Assembly (NCBI GenBank): GCA_013398615.1
Contig: VZSR01003807.1
Location: 23,029,409 to 23,093,408, forward strand
Direction: 5' to 3'
From: Brachypodius melanocephalos
Taxonomy: Eukaryota > Chordata > Aves > Passeriformes > Pycnonotidae
Length of the DNA stretch: 64,000 bases
The notes beneath the pieces are model-generated. The model was not told where the DNA came from, ran no database searches, and worked only from the letters and a program-made list of their open reading frames with translations. Numbering within the stretch: position 1 is the first letter of the stretch; the number at the start of each line of letters is the position of its first letter. The translations under genes and the position numbers were made by a program. This document shows, in pieces, positions 52,385 through 63,400 of the stretch.

Positions 52385-54890
52385 GCTCATTAGCTCGTAA
52401 TAAATTTTTCATATGTCTCAATATATCACCACTAACCATTCCTGGATTCCCATCCCCACAGGACAAATCACACAGCAGCCTACTGCTTCTCTTGGCCAGG
52501 ACAGAAGCAAGGCCATGACGAGTATCCAGAGGACTAGAGACAGGTATTATACGTACTATGCATCACAGCATTCTAGTGCTCTTTATCTACCCATTTACCT
52601 CTCTAGGAAGTCACCCGTTTAAAAGGGCTCTGCCTTCCTATTCCCTTCTTTTCAGGGCAAAAACTCACAATAGACTGCCATATGAAGAAGGTAGGAGAGG
52701 TGAAATCCTCAGCTGAAGAGCAGTTCATACTGTATGAGCAGAGACCATGTGTTACAAAACGTGAGGCACCTTATTACACTTTTCCAGTTAAAAGACAGGT
52801 GCAAACTTTAGCAAAAAAGGTGTCTGGCAAAATATGTCCCTCAAAAACTTATTGTCCCCATTTTGTCCAGATGCTAGAAGATGAACTGAAGTCCATAAAA
52901 TTCCTAGTAGAATGGTGATAAAAGCATCATCCTGTAAAAAAAGGACCCAGGGGGAAAAATTAAAAAAGAAAATAAAAGAAAATAAAAGAAAAAATAATAT
53001 TTTTTTTTTTCATCTGTGTTTAAGTGAACACAAAGAGGTGGCCATTCTTCAAATTCACTGATAAAACAGCAGTCTCCAGAATCAGAATTCAGTTTCTGAG
53101 TACCATAGCTGTGCCTGCACAGGCAGCACTTCTTCCTGATTTGGTGGAGGAATAGGACCAAAGAGGCTGATTACTTGTGCAGAGGTGTAGAATTCTCCTA
53201 GCCTAAATTGTTCCACTAGTTATTTGAAGATCAGCTTATGGGAAGGTGATCCTTTTTGTTTAATCTCCACTGAAATGTGCCTGATGACATACCTGAAATT
53301 AATCGGTGTAAAGTGGATATATTTCCTATCCTAGATCTATCACATCTACATGTGTAAAGTTAAAACATTCTTTAAAAATGAAAGACGCAATCTCAAAGAT
53401 TAGTAGAAGTCTGAAAATTTGGGATTATGGCAATTAGTTACTATCCATATACAACTAATTTTTGAAAAAGTAATGAGTTCTGCTGCTAAGAGAAACACAT
53501 TCAAGATCACAGGGATAGTTAAATATTCCAGTATATTTATCATAAATTTCACTTAGATCAATTAATAAGCTCAGACTTTTTGATGGATGTATGAAGGAAT
53601 CAAGCGTTAAATTCAGACTTAAATTTCTTAGATGTGCCTTCATTAAGAAAATAGTTGAGACTGGTCACCGAATTTATGCTTTAAGAACAAAATAAATGCA
53701 GATGATAACCCGACCACACTGGCAGATTTGGATACTATGGGCAAGAATGCTCTAATTTATTATATTTTACTATGAATATGTTATTTGATGGGACTATTTA
53801 TATCTTAGATCAGTTAAAAAGTGAGCGAACAATTTAATGAACAAGGCAGACACACGTATCAGCTGGTATTAGATGGTGCTTCTGGTCTTGTGATTTAGAG
53901 TAAGTTACAGCACCAAAAATCAGCTTCAACAACAATAGCAGCAGTAATGAGAGGCTGCTAAATTGGCTAAAATTTGTACAGTTTCCAAGTAAAATATGGA
54001 TTTCTTTGAGTTTTATTGGTGTCATTTAACATAAGTTACTTGAATAAGACTAATTCAGTTTATATCCATCCATTTTGCAAATAAACCCCCACCACAAGTT
54101 AAGAAATTATTTTAAAAGAAAACTAAATAAAACCTTCAAACGAATAAAAATATAATTTGCATCCTGATAAACAGTGGGAAGAAAAATAAAAGATTGGTTT
54201 CTGGCTTCTGTATGGCATATTCTGTATCTAAGAATGCAGATGGATTTCTAGAATCCCATTTAGGACCCCTGGGGCCATGGGTTCCTGCCCCAGCAATGCC
54301 ACAGCACTGACTGTCCTCTCTATATCCTGAATGGAGTACTTCTCTGTGAATAGGGTGAGGGAAGAAACCTTACTCAACAGATGTTCAATAGCTCAATTTC
54401 ATACACTGCAAGAAAAGACATATGAAAGTTGAAGCTGGGATGAAGAGGAAAGAGAGTTTTGATGCTGCTACATTGACAATTCCAAGAGAGATGCTAAATA
54501 AAGAAATAAATTCAACATTCTACATCCCACACCTAAAAGAAGATTTCCATTGTCAAGGCTGAGACAACTTGGCCAGGAGGTTTTTTTTGAACACCAATTG
54601 TTCATGTTACTGCAAGCTAAAGAAAATAAGAAAGGAAGAAGAAAAGGAAAAAATTTGGAGTGTTAGTAACTGTTTGATTGGGGGGTTTCAAGCACTGAAA
54701 TCATGTCAGGAAAGAATTAGAATATTAGTTTATTACTTTGGGATACTTTTGAATGTGAAAAAACAAAAGTGTCATATCTTTAAGAGAAAAGTAAAGTGTT
54801 TTTAATCTATGACTGAAGGTACTGAAAGATATAATTATTTGCCTCTCTTGGCAATTTTGTTCTACAAAAGAAAGAGTTTCACAGTTTCTA
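52385..54890. other. AT-rich non-coding DNA, no gene seen
   Basis: No exon or RNA gene was recognised and frames are at most 85 codons. An A-rich run (AAAATAAAAG repeated) at about 52961-52996, followed by ten T residues, is low complexity. Confidence 0.55.
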
Positions 54891-54896
54891 CTTAAG

Positions 54897-55260
54897 CTCC
54901 CAATTCTTTTATTATGTTCTTCCCTTCCTGTTTCATCTCTCCCCCATATTACTCCACAGTACTATTTATCTCTCCCCCAGATCAAAGAAAGTGACAAATT
55001 TTGGTATTTTTTTAATTCTGTGCTGTAATTTTTTTCCTTTTTGTTACCTTATTTTCCCTTTATTTCCTTAACCCCTTTCCTTTAGACTTCTGCATAATTT
55101 CCAGCTCCCTTCCTTGATTTTTTATTTCTTCCTTTTCTCTCAATTCTTTATTGTCTTCCTAGAACCCAAGTTCTGATCACTTCTCTGCATATTTTTTCAC
55201 TTGCTTCTTGGTTTCTTATTTTTCTGCTCATGCCCTTCATCTTCCCCAGCACAAGAAATT
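54897..55260 (+). repeat. Long polypyrimidine-rich tract
   Basis: Over some 360 bp the plus strand is dominated by T and C (TTCTTCCCTTCC, TCTCTCCCCC, TTTTCCTTTTT). The bias stops about 40 bp before the CR1 copy begins. No repeat unit or open frame explains it. It could be expanded low-complexity DNA or a remnant of an unrecognised element. Confidence 0.65.
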
Positions 55261-55673
55261 GGGCAAGGAAGGTAAGAGTTCAGCATGAGTATGGACCTGC
55301 TAGTCAAATTAAAGGAAAAGAAGAAAATGCACAGGCAATGGAAGCAAGGTACACTGGGAAGGGTTTAGGAACACAGTCTGGTTGTGTAGGGGTGGGGTGA
55401 GGAAGGCCAAGGTGTATCTGACTTTGAATTTGGCAAAGGAAGCAAAAACATAACAAGAAGGGCAGGTATGCCAGACAGAAGAGGAAGGTCAAAGTACAGA
55501 CCTGTTGCCCTTTCCCCCACCCCTTCCCAATAAAAAAGGCTGGCAAGCTGCAGACAATGGATGAGGAACTGGTTGAGTTAGTGAACAATATTTTTGCCTC
55601 AGTTTTCAATGGGAACATCTGTTTCCACACCTCTCAAGTGAGTGGAATGTAAGAAGGATACTGGGGGAGCAAA

Positions 55674-56512
55674 GTGCTTCCCACTGTGAGTGAGGAACTG
55701 GTTTGTGACCACTTGAGGAATCACACTGTACCTAGGTCCATGGGACCTGGTGGGATGCATGCAAGAGTCCTGAGGGAATTGACAGGTGTCGGTGCCAAGC
55801 TATTCTCCATCATATTTGATGTCATGGCAATCAGTAGAAGTCCCAGATTACTGGAAAAAGATAACATAATGCCCATCTTTAGAAAGGATAGAAAGGAGGA
55901 CCCTGGGAACTACTGATCAATCAAGCTCCCCTCTATGCCCAAAAAAATCATGGAATAGATCCTCGTAGAAGCTATGCTAAGGCACATGGAGGACAGGGAG
56001 GTGAATTGGGACAGACATCATGGCTTCATCAAGGATAAGCCTTGCCTGATAAACACGGTGGCCTTCTATGATGGAGTGACTATGTCAATGGACGAGGGAA
56101 GGGCTTCAGCTGTCTCCTATCTGGATTTATGGAAGACTTTTAACACAGTCCTGTAGAACATCCTTTTCTCTAAATTGGGAAGAGAAGGATTTGATGGGCG
56201 GAACATTTGGATGAGGAGTTGGTTGGATAGTCACATCCCAAGGGAAGTGGTCAGTTGCTCAGAGTCCTGACAGGACCCTCAAGGTCTGTTTTGGGATTAG
56301 TGCTATTCAATGTTTGCGTCAATGACAGAGACAAAAGGGTTAAGCACACCCTCAGCAAATTTGTGGATGATACCAAACTGAGTGGTGCAGTTGACACACC
56401 TGAGGGACAGGATACCATCCAGAAGGGCCTGGACAAGCTTGAGAAGAGGGCCTATGGAAACCTCATGAGATTTAACAAGGCCAAGTGCAAGGTGCTACAC
56501 CTGAGCACCTGA
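55674..56512 (+). pseudogene. CR1 ORF2 reverse-transcriptase remnant
   Basis: Three open segments encode pieces of the CR1 polyprotein RT: 55674-55916 (SMGPGGMHARVLREL, then EDPGNY), 55974-56156 (MLRHMEDRE, HHGFIKD, YLDLWKTFNTV) and 56255-56512 (GLVLFNVCVND, KFVDDTKLSGAVDTPEG, KCKVLHLS). The first two share a frame but are split by in-frame stops at 55914 and about 55954. The third is in another frame, so at least one frameshift lies between 56156 and 56255. The catalytic Asp pair of motif C (VDD) and the Asp of motif A (LDL) survive, while the usual AFD has become TFN. The enzyme would copy CR1 RNA at the insertion site, but this copy cannot make it. Confidence 0.9.
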
Positions 56513-56689
56513 GGTACTGCATCCAGCTTTAGAGTCCCCAGCACAGGAGGGACACGGACATGTGGGAGCAAGTCCAGAGGAGGGATATGAAGATATTAGG
56601 GGGGGACAAACCAGCTCTCTTATGGGGAAAGGCTGAGAGGCTGGATGACATTTTAAACAACCTGGTCTAGTAGAAGGTGTCCTGACCAG

Positions 56690-56703
56690 TGTGTGTGTGT
56701 GTA
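56690..56703 (+). repeat. Short (GT)n inside the CR1 3' end
   Basis: About six GT units interrupt the CR1 3' untranslated region. Confidence 0.7.
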
Positions 56704-56769
56704 GCGGGGTGTTGGAACTAGGTGGTCATTAAAGTCCCTTCCAATCCAAACCATTCTATGATTCTCTAT

Positions 56770-58350
56770 CTGTTAAATCACTAGGCATGACAAAAAAATG
56801 TAAAATATAGAAAAGACAGGATTTATAACCTTTACAAGACATTCTCTCTCTCTCTGCCTCTGGCACCAGATAGCAGTAGTTATCAAGAGATTGGGGTTTT
56901 TTTCAGAGCAGCCTTTCTCATCCATCTCCTGCCCATGGGCCAAAGAGAAGGACTCCTTCCTTTTACTAGAAATATAGATTTGCTTTTGTTGCCCCAAGAA
57001 GCAAAGCGAAAATATATGCTTGAAAACCATCTCGAATGTTGATATTTCTCTTGTTTGCAATGGTATCCATAGTCCCAGAAATTCCTTCAGGAGTATGGGT
57101 GATATTTTCAAAAGGACCTGCTGTTGAATCTTGCTTCTACTTCTTCTGAGAAAGTAAGCTACGTTATGTATATGCAAGATTTTTTTTTTAGTTGAGTGAA
57201 ATTTTCTAACCCCTTTGGAAAAAAAAAATAATGAGGAAAAAGGGCCCAAACACACCTTTCTGAAACACTTTTGTTTTGGGTTTAAGTACAAAATTAAAGA
57301 AGATAAATGTTTCCTGCTGGAGCAATTCTACTACTTAATATCAGTAATCAATCACTCACAAGACCGTTGTGTGGGCACTCTCAGCCCCAATATCCAAATC
57401 CATCCCTGAAAGGAGTGCCTGCTCTGAGCACAGGAGACTTTTTCCAAGCTGTCCTACATTGATCAGCTTCATTTTTATGACTTCTTAAATGCCCATTCTG
57501 TCAGAGACCCCTCCCCTCTTCAGACCAGAGGAGGGCAGACACCTGTGTTTTAATTGCTGATCTGACCTGGAGATTAATTTAAACCATTTTCCCATTTTCA
57601 CCGTACCATGAGAATACCAAAATATTCTCATATACCTTCCTCTTCGTCACTGATATCAATGACAGAATTTTTGCCGACTTGGGGCTTGAATAAACTGCAA
57701 TGTAATTATATGACTGTACTTCATAGTGTTATACTTTTATATTCTATACTATAATTATACAGCACAGAATTAATTGCATGCAAATGTGTTAGCACATCAT
57801 TAATAAGATTTATCACACATTCTTCCAAGTAAATTACAAGAAATGATTGTAACATGGTAATGATGTGGTGTCATAAGTTTTCGGAAAGTGTGAATGGGAG
57901 GGTTAGGGCTTTTGTACAATCATTATTATGCTGCCTAATGCAATACCCCAAGGGGTTCTGGAGGAGAGCACACGCACTGCCACTGTTGCTTATTCTAGAC
58001 CCACGCAGACATTGCTGAGACAAATGTGTTCTCAAGTCCTGGCTTAAAGCAGAATTTTCTCTGTACCAGGCCTTAAACACTCCATGTCTGTGAATATCAC
58101 TCTACAAGCCTGTATAATATATTGTACAACCTAGGCTTAATCTTGTGCGCTCTGCAGTCTTAGAAACATCTGAAAAAGCTTACACTGGTCTCTCATATTA
58201 AGAAATTAAATTTAAGGTATTTCATCTTCTTATAGTGCTTTAATTTGTACCACATAATTTCCCATGTGCTTCACTGTTCTTCCTCTAACACTGCTGTCAG
58301 AAACACAGTTTTTTCAAGGCAAATATCAATTTTCCATGTGCATCTGGAAG
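56770..58350. other. Non-coding DNA with the longest open frame of the window
   Basis: A 172-codon minus-strand frame at 56773-57291 is the longest here. Its product is rich in Lys, Phe, Leu and Ser, has no recognisable domain, and partly reflects homopolymer tracts near 57181 and 57222. I consider it non-coding. A CT dinucleotide run lies at 56844-56855. At 57540-57870 the sequence has an octamer and several TAATTA motifs, listed separately. Confidence 0.55.
57540..57870. promoter_or_regulatory. Candidate conserved regulatory element
   Basis: The stretch contains ATGCAAAT (57778-57785), a perfect POU octamer, next to TTAATTGCATGC. It also has several homeodomain-type TAATTA/ATTAAT cores (GAGATTAATTTAAA, TCATTAATAAG) and TGATATCA-like strings. 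Such clusters are common in vertebrate developmental enhancers, but they also arise by chance in AT-rich DNA. The call is a hypothesis from motif content only. Confidence 0.25.
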
Positions 58351-58353
58351 CCA

Positions 58354-58413
58354 TTAAGTAGCATGGAAACCATGCTACTTAACGTGGTTAAAGTAGCATG
58401 GAATCTGCTACTT
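58354..58413. repeat. Two adjacent palindromes made from one motif
   Basis: TTAAGTAGCATGG (58354-58366) and CCATGCTACTTAA (58370-58382) are perfect 13-bp inverted arms around AAA. Eight bases later a second, related hairpin follows: AAGTAGCA (58391-58398) and TGCTACTT (58406-58413) around TGGAATC. The same AAGTAGCATGG motif therefore occurs four times in alternating orientation within 60 bp. The left end of the solo LTR at 58429 begins 16 bp later. Either strand could form a double stem-loop. Confidence 0.9.
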
Positions 58414-58422
58414 AAGCTAGAG

Positions 58423-58428
58423 TAATAT
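58423..58428. repeat. Left target-site duplication of the 58.4 kb LTR
   Basis: TAATAT precedes the LTR and matches TAATAC at 58635-58640 in five of six bases. Confidence 0.75.
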
Positions 58429-58634
58429 TGTCGCAATAGGACATGAAAGGACAAGGCAGGGAACAGGGGCCAGTTCCGAGGTCAGCAGGAATGTTCTCTT
58501 TTTTAATTTGTGACTCCAACTTATATACAACTGTACAGAAGGCAAGAGACTGGCCAAAGGTGTTGCCACCTCTCCAACCATCAGAAAGTAAACATCAGAA
58601 GGGTTAAGAAAAACATGAAAAACCAAGGGCGACA
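58429..58634 (-). mobile_element. Solo LTR of an endogenous retrovirus, 206 bp
   Basis: The element has perfect 6-bp inverted ends, TGTCGC...GCGACA, and is flanked by TAATAT/TAATAC, a 6-bp target-site duplication with one change. On the minus strand a TATATAAG box is followed by TGGAGTCA and an ATTAAA polyadenylation-like signal, so the LTR reads leftward. It shares the start motif, the TATA block, a 19-bp identity and exact 42-bp internal spacing with the LTR at 26420-26717, but its U3 side is about 100 bp shorter. No internal viral sequence is attached. The 6-bp duplication suits ERVK-like elements, which is an inference. Confidence 0.82.
58520..58527 (-). promoter_or_regulatory. TATA-like box of the 58.4 kb LTR
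   Basis: TATATAAG on the minus strand, followed by TTGGAGTCA and then ATTAAA about 12 bp further. The order TATA, start region, polyadenylation signal is that of a compact LTR promoter. Confidence 0.6.
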
Positions 58635-58644
58635 TAATACTAAG

Positions 58645-61600
58645 GAAAATTTACTGTAAACAAAACAAGAAGCACGCCAAAATGGGATGCCCAACTCTGT
58701 GGGGATCTTCTTCACACACCAGTACCTTGCACATCCTGTGAAACATCCATACCATGAAGTAGTAATTTAATTTCTCAAACAACATAAAGCAATGTTTACT
58801 GAAGTAATGACTAGCAAAATTCTTAAGGAAGTCCTTAATGTCAGTTCAGAGGAGGTTAACATTTGTGAAAACTCATTAGGAATATTAACTGCAAAGTCTA
58901 TGACAGCAAAATCAGATAATTTGTGGATTAAGGTAAGGACAGAACACACAGGTTTAACTGTGCAGACTTGCATGTTTAAATAGGTTCCATTTATAATTAA
59001 ATTTCACACTGGTTCTGACAGGAGGAAAAAAACCAAATAGCCTCTACTGCCATTAATACATTTGTCACACAATTTTGGCAGCTTTGATCAGCTTTGTCAT
59101 TTCAGGCAGGCAGTAGTTTTTATATTGATTCGGGCACTAATCAGAACACATTTTTTATTTCAGAATTAGCATACCAGAAGTGTTTTGTGAGTTATCATGC
59201 TAATATGTTCTATGAAAGACTAAATTAACATTTTACTGCTGCTAACCAGAGGCAATGCTTCATATACAATTCAGATGATGTTGCCAAACTTTTCACATTA
59301 CCAGAGGTTTAAATCTGAGGGTGCTTAATAGCACTGAACCTAAAGGAAGATCTTTTGAAAAAAACCTAACAAAGCCCCCCACAGTCCAGTACCAATATTC
59401 CCAGAGCTAATGAAGCCCCATACTGCTCCTGGTCTCTATTGTGCTTCCTTTAATGAGGTAAAGCACAATGTTCCAAACACCATTATGCAGCAGCTCTTTC
59501 CATCTTCACCCTTCCTTTCATTTTTTTCAAACATTTTTCAGTCTCAATGGTATTCTGAAAAAGGATAGGAGAGCAGAAGAGAGGAGGGAACTGCTAACCT
59601 GCTACATCTGAACTGCTTTCATTTCTTGAGAGTAAAAGATAATGACATAGTGGTAAGACGGTATTTTGCTGTTTTCCACCATATTCACATGAAAACTGCT
59701 ACCCTTCTTCTAAAGCAACCACCCAATGTCAACCGTTACCATTCTGCATTAGTGTTTTGCTGGCAAAATTCCTGTCTGTCATCACAGAGATTTCCTATGG
59801 TAAACATCCTGGTTTCATCCTACCTGTAAATGCACAGATCGTGCAGCAGCTACTGCTTGCCAGGGAGTACTCATTGATTGCCATTCAAGAGATTTTTTTT
59901 CACTTTTGTGAGATCTGTATAACAGAAGTCAGCATGGTGTCTGTGAAGTTGTGGCAGCAGAAGTTTGTGTCTTCTACAGAGACGTAGAATTTTTGACCAG
60001 GGATCTGATAGCAACAGCTGAGGGTAGACAGAAATATTCACTTTTTGTCTGAGAATGGTTCCTATCTACAATGAGGAACACAGCTTATGCACTCTGCTTA
60101 GACTTAGAATAAACATTATCTAAGTTTAAATTCAGATTTGAAGTGTCATTTAAAAGAACAAACCTTCATATGTATTCAGAACAACAGCTACACCCAATTA
60201 TAGAATTTAACATATACTTCTAGAATTACCCCTACATAACTAATCACAATTTTAAAATAATTAAATTTAGATAGCTCCAAAATGGATTATCCAGGAAGTT
60301 GACATGCTCCGAAGAACTACCCATCTCTTTTGTCACCTTTTGATACTCAAGAGTATTGGAGAGACTTTTTCATCAAGGTAAGGACATCACCAAATTTTGG
60401 CAATGTCAGATCAGAGGTACCAAATTCCTGAGTACTGATACTGTCTCAGTCAATGATGTAAAGAAATACCAACTACAGCAATAATGGCAAAGAACAAGAG
60501 CTGGGCTCTTCCTTAACAACTATTTCCGCTCACTTTGGGATTTCCAGGAAGCCTGTACAGACCTGAGAAGGACTATGTTCCCATCAAGTTAGTCTCCTTA
60601 TAATCAAACTGCCAGAATCCCCTTTAGCATCCCTCTATAAATGTCAAATGTTTAGCAATAATTTAATGTTTAAGAGGTTAGGACTTGGATGACACTGCCA
60701 ATGTCTGTATCCACAAAGAAGGCCACAGCTCCTTAGCCAGACACCAATAATTCAAGGTTGTGTGGGTTTCTGCTCTGACATAGTTGTCAAATAGCACCTG
60801 GGAGTTTACAATCACATTTTAGCTGTGGATACCCTTAATTAATGGTGGATACATTTTTCCTACAGAGGAGCTAAGATTACTTTTTCTCCTCTGGCTACTT
60901 TCCCTACTTATCATCACAATCTCAGTTAATCTGAGTTGATCTTCAGACAGCCAATTTATATCTCTGCTCTGCTCTTCTATGTGAACCGAGGTGTTGCGTC
61001 ATCCATTATAAGTGGAAGATAGGGATTTATACACATTTTCTTTATCCATAGATTAAAAAAATTTAAAATCACATACTTCCTAGGAGTGGGATTCATCTAA
61101 TTTAACTTCTAGGCACCTGAAGCCCAATTTGGTTTCCCATACCTCCACAAAAAAGAAAAAAAAACTAATAAGCAAGTCCAGAAGACAAGATATTAGACCT
61201 AATTTAAACTTATCCTGCTTTCAAAACCTGCTTTTTTCTGTCTCTCTTCACCACGGGGATAGTCAAAATGTATAGCTCAGATTTAGCCAGATTTTTTGAC
61301 CCCAAAGTTAGATCCCACACTAATTCCCAAATGGCTCCTTTTCTGTTTGAAGAGAAGTGAAAATCTAACCAATGACCAGCCCTATCCTTACTAGAATTAT
61401 GTTTTGGGGAAAAAAATTATCCATACTCCTGAAATCTGCCTAAAAGGAAAAAAGAAGACATAGAAGAATATTGTTTCATCTTACTCTGATAAGATACAAG
61501 TAAGTCACTTAACAATCCTTCACAAGCAACTGTGGTGAAAGCAGCTGTATCTTTAAAGCAAGTAAGAAAACATCTACTCCAAATCATCAACTACACTTTA

Positions 61601-63400
61601 CACAAATGCTGTCAACCGTCTCAATATCTCTGGCAGAGCCATCCTCAATTTTTGCATCCCAGTGCTCCTAGCCCTCAGTTTTAGAAGCTGTGTAAGAATC
61701 ACTTCATATTGAGGCAGGCTGCAATACCATGAAGATGACACAGATTCTTCGGCTACCAGTTACTTTTTTTCCAATGACATTCTAAAATCACGGGTTTACA
61801 GAAAGAGGAAAAAAGATCAAACAAAGTCCAAATATTTGCTTAATTGTTCAAAGGGATATGGAACCCAAAATACTTTTCTTACAATGAAAAAACAATGTAT
61901 TTAAAAACATAGCTTTTATTTATGAATGTTTGATATTCAAAGCTGACTACTGTCAATGAATATTCTCTTTTGGAAGACAGCATTTTTCACCTGTGTTGCT
62001 TTAATAATTCAAGAAGAGACATTGCTACTTTAACTATATATTTAGCTTTTTAGAATATGTGATCTGCAACAAAGATTTTGCAGACTTAGGTGCTGTATGC
62101 TCATGTAGAAATGTTCTTCCCTTTCTTATTTTCAGATGCCCTGGCTAAATAAATGTATTTCCCTTTTCTGTCAACATCAAGGAATTTTATACCAATGGCA
62201 AGTAAGGAAAAAAAAACCAAGAGAAAACTTTATTCTTAGAACTTTGATTGGGACATTATTTTCTAGCATTACAGTAAGGTTTCCCAGAAAGCTGGTGCCC
62301 AAAATGAAAAAAAATGAAAAAAAAAAACCACAAAACAAAACTCAAACAAAAACAAACAAACAAAACCAAACTAATTACTAACATACCAACAACCCAACTA
62401 ATTACCTAACATACTTAGCTGTTTCTTCTTTAGTTTTAAGGAATATATTTAACTTGCAGAGAGAGTTTTGAAGATCTTAGTACTCACTCTTTGCACATTT
62501 GGGAGCCCAACTACCATTGAACCTTCTGGCTCATGTGTTTTCCCACACAGAGTACAGTATCACTCTGGGTCTAGCACAGTGTAATTGCCACTCATTTATG
62601 AAATAAGCACACAATACTACCACAGCCTTTCACATGTAAGATGCAAGAGAGCACGCAGAGGATCAGTAACAGAGCATGCAGCCTTTGGCTAATGAGCCAT
62701 GAGCCAAGGCTGCTTACTCCATCATTAGGGTGAGAAAGTGTCAGAGTAGTTCTATAATTTCTGCATCAGCTCATCACCCAAAGAGCATGGCAACTTGCTG
62801 AAGCAATGAAGCCCAGAGACCTGTTTCTTTCCAGCCTACTGAGCCATTTGTTATCAGTGTTGTGCTTTCAAAGACAAAACAATTTCTCTGCCTGGAAAAG
62901 AGGTAAATTTGCATTCTTAGAAGAAAACTGTTTGGTTGGGTTTTTTTTTTTGTTGGTTTTTTTTTCATTAAAACTCAAAAAGAATAAACCAAAACATTAT
63001 TCAAGGAGTCACAGTAGTGAATCCAGTGCAAGGTAGGGCTGTTTAAAAAGACTTTCTTTAATCCAGGAATGCAAATATTCTGAGCAGTCCCTTAAGAAGG
63101 AAAACATGATTTCATAAGTGTATTTGAGAGCAGGCTCTGAAACACAGGTGCTCTGACTTGCCCACCGAAGGAGCCTCTTGACTGTAAGTCAGATTTTCTC
63201 AAGATCCCTGCAAGCCTGACCTTTTCTGGGTTTCATTGCCTTTGTAAAACTCCTTGTCCCCAAGGAGAGGAAAAGCTACCACCTTTGACTGATGCTAGCA
63301 ACTCCTCTCCTAGGGAGTAAGGAAGAGAGAATCAGATAATTATCAGGAAGAACTTAGTTCATTTTTCACCCATCATATGGGAGCTAAGTCATTGCTGCAA
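58645..63400. other. AT-rich non-coding DNA, no gene seen
   Basis: No exon or RNA gene was recognised and frames are at most 81 codons. A stretch at 61080-61135 (GGGATTCATCTAATTTAAC, then AGGCACCTGAAGCC) has the feel of a decayed interspersed repeat, but I could not place it. The A-rich run and small duplication at 62.3-62.4 kb are listed separately. Confidence 0.55.
62312..62414 (+). repeat. A-rich run followed by a 27-bp-spaced duplication
   Basis: An A/C-rich low-complexity run (62312-62370, AAACAAACAAAC type) is followed by AACTAATTACTAACATAC at 62369-62386 and AACTAATTACCTAACATAC at 62396-62414, a near-exact repeat with an offset of 27 bp. Confidence 0.75.

Larger units (their letters stand above)
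55300..56765 (+). mobile_element. CR1 LINE retrotransposon, 5'-truncated and internally deleted
   Basis: The copy starts inside the linker before the reverse transcriptase (a KKMHRQWKQG-like peptide), runs through RT motifs and ends in the CR1 3' terminus (CCCTTCCAATCC, then ATTCTATGATTCT). Known full-length CR1 elements are about 4.5 kb, so more than half is missing at the 5' end. After the KVLHLS motif (about 56510) the sequence jumps straight to the YCIQLWSPQH region, skipping roughly 70-80 codons. It then jumps from about 56660 to the NNLV terminus, skipping roughly 100 more. Stops and a frameshift break the frame. It is a dead copy in the plus orientation. Confidence 0.93.

Noticed and set aside
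56773..57291. 172-codon minus-strand open frame, the longest in the window
   Set aside because: No recognisable domain, composition dominated by Lys/Phe/Leu/Ser, homopolymer tracts inside, and a length not clearly beyond chance in 64 kb of AT-rich DNA.
61080..61135. Ancient interspersed repeat
   Set aside because: A feeling of familiarity only. I could not assign a family or define ends.
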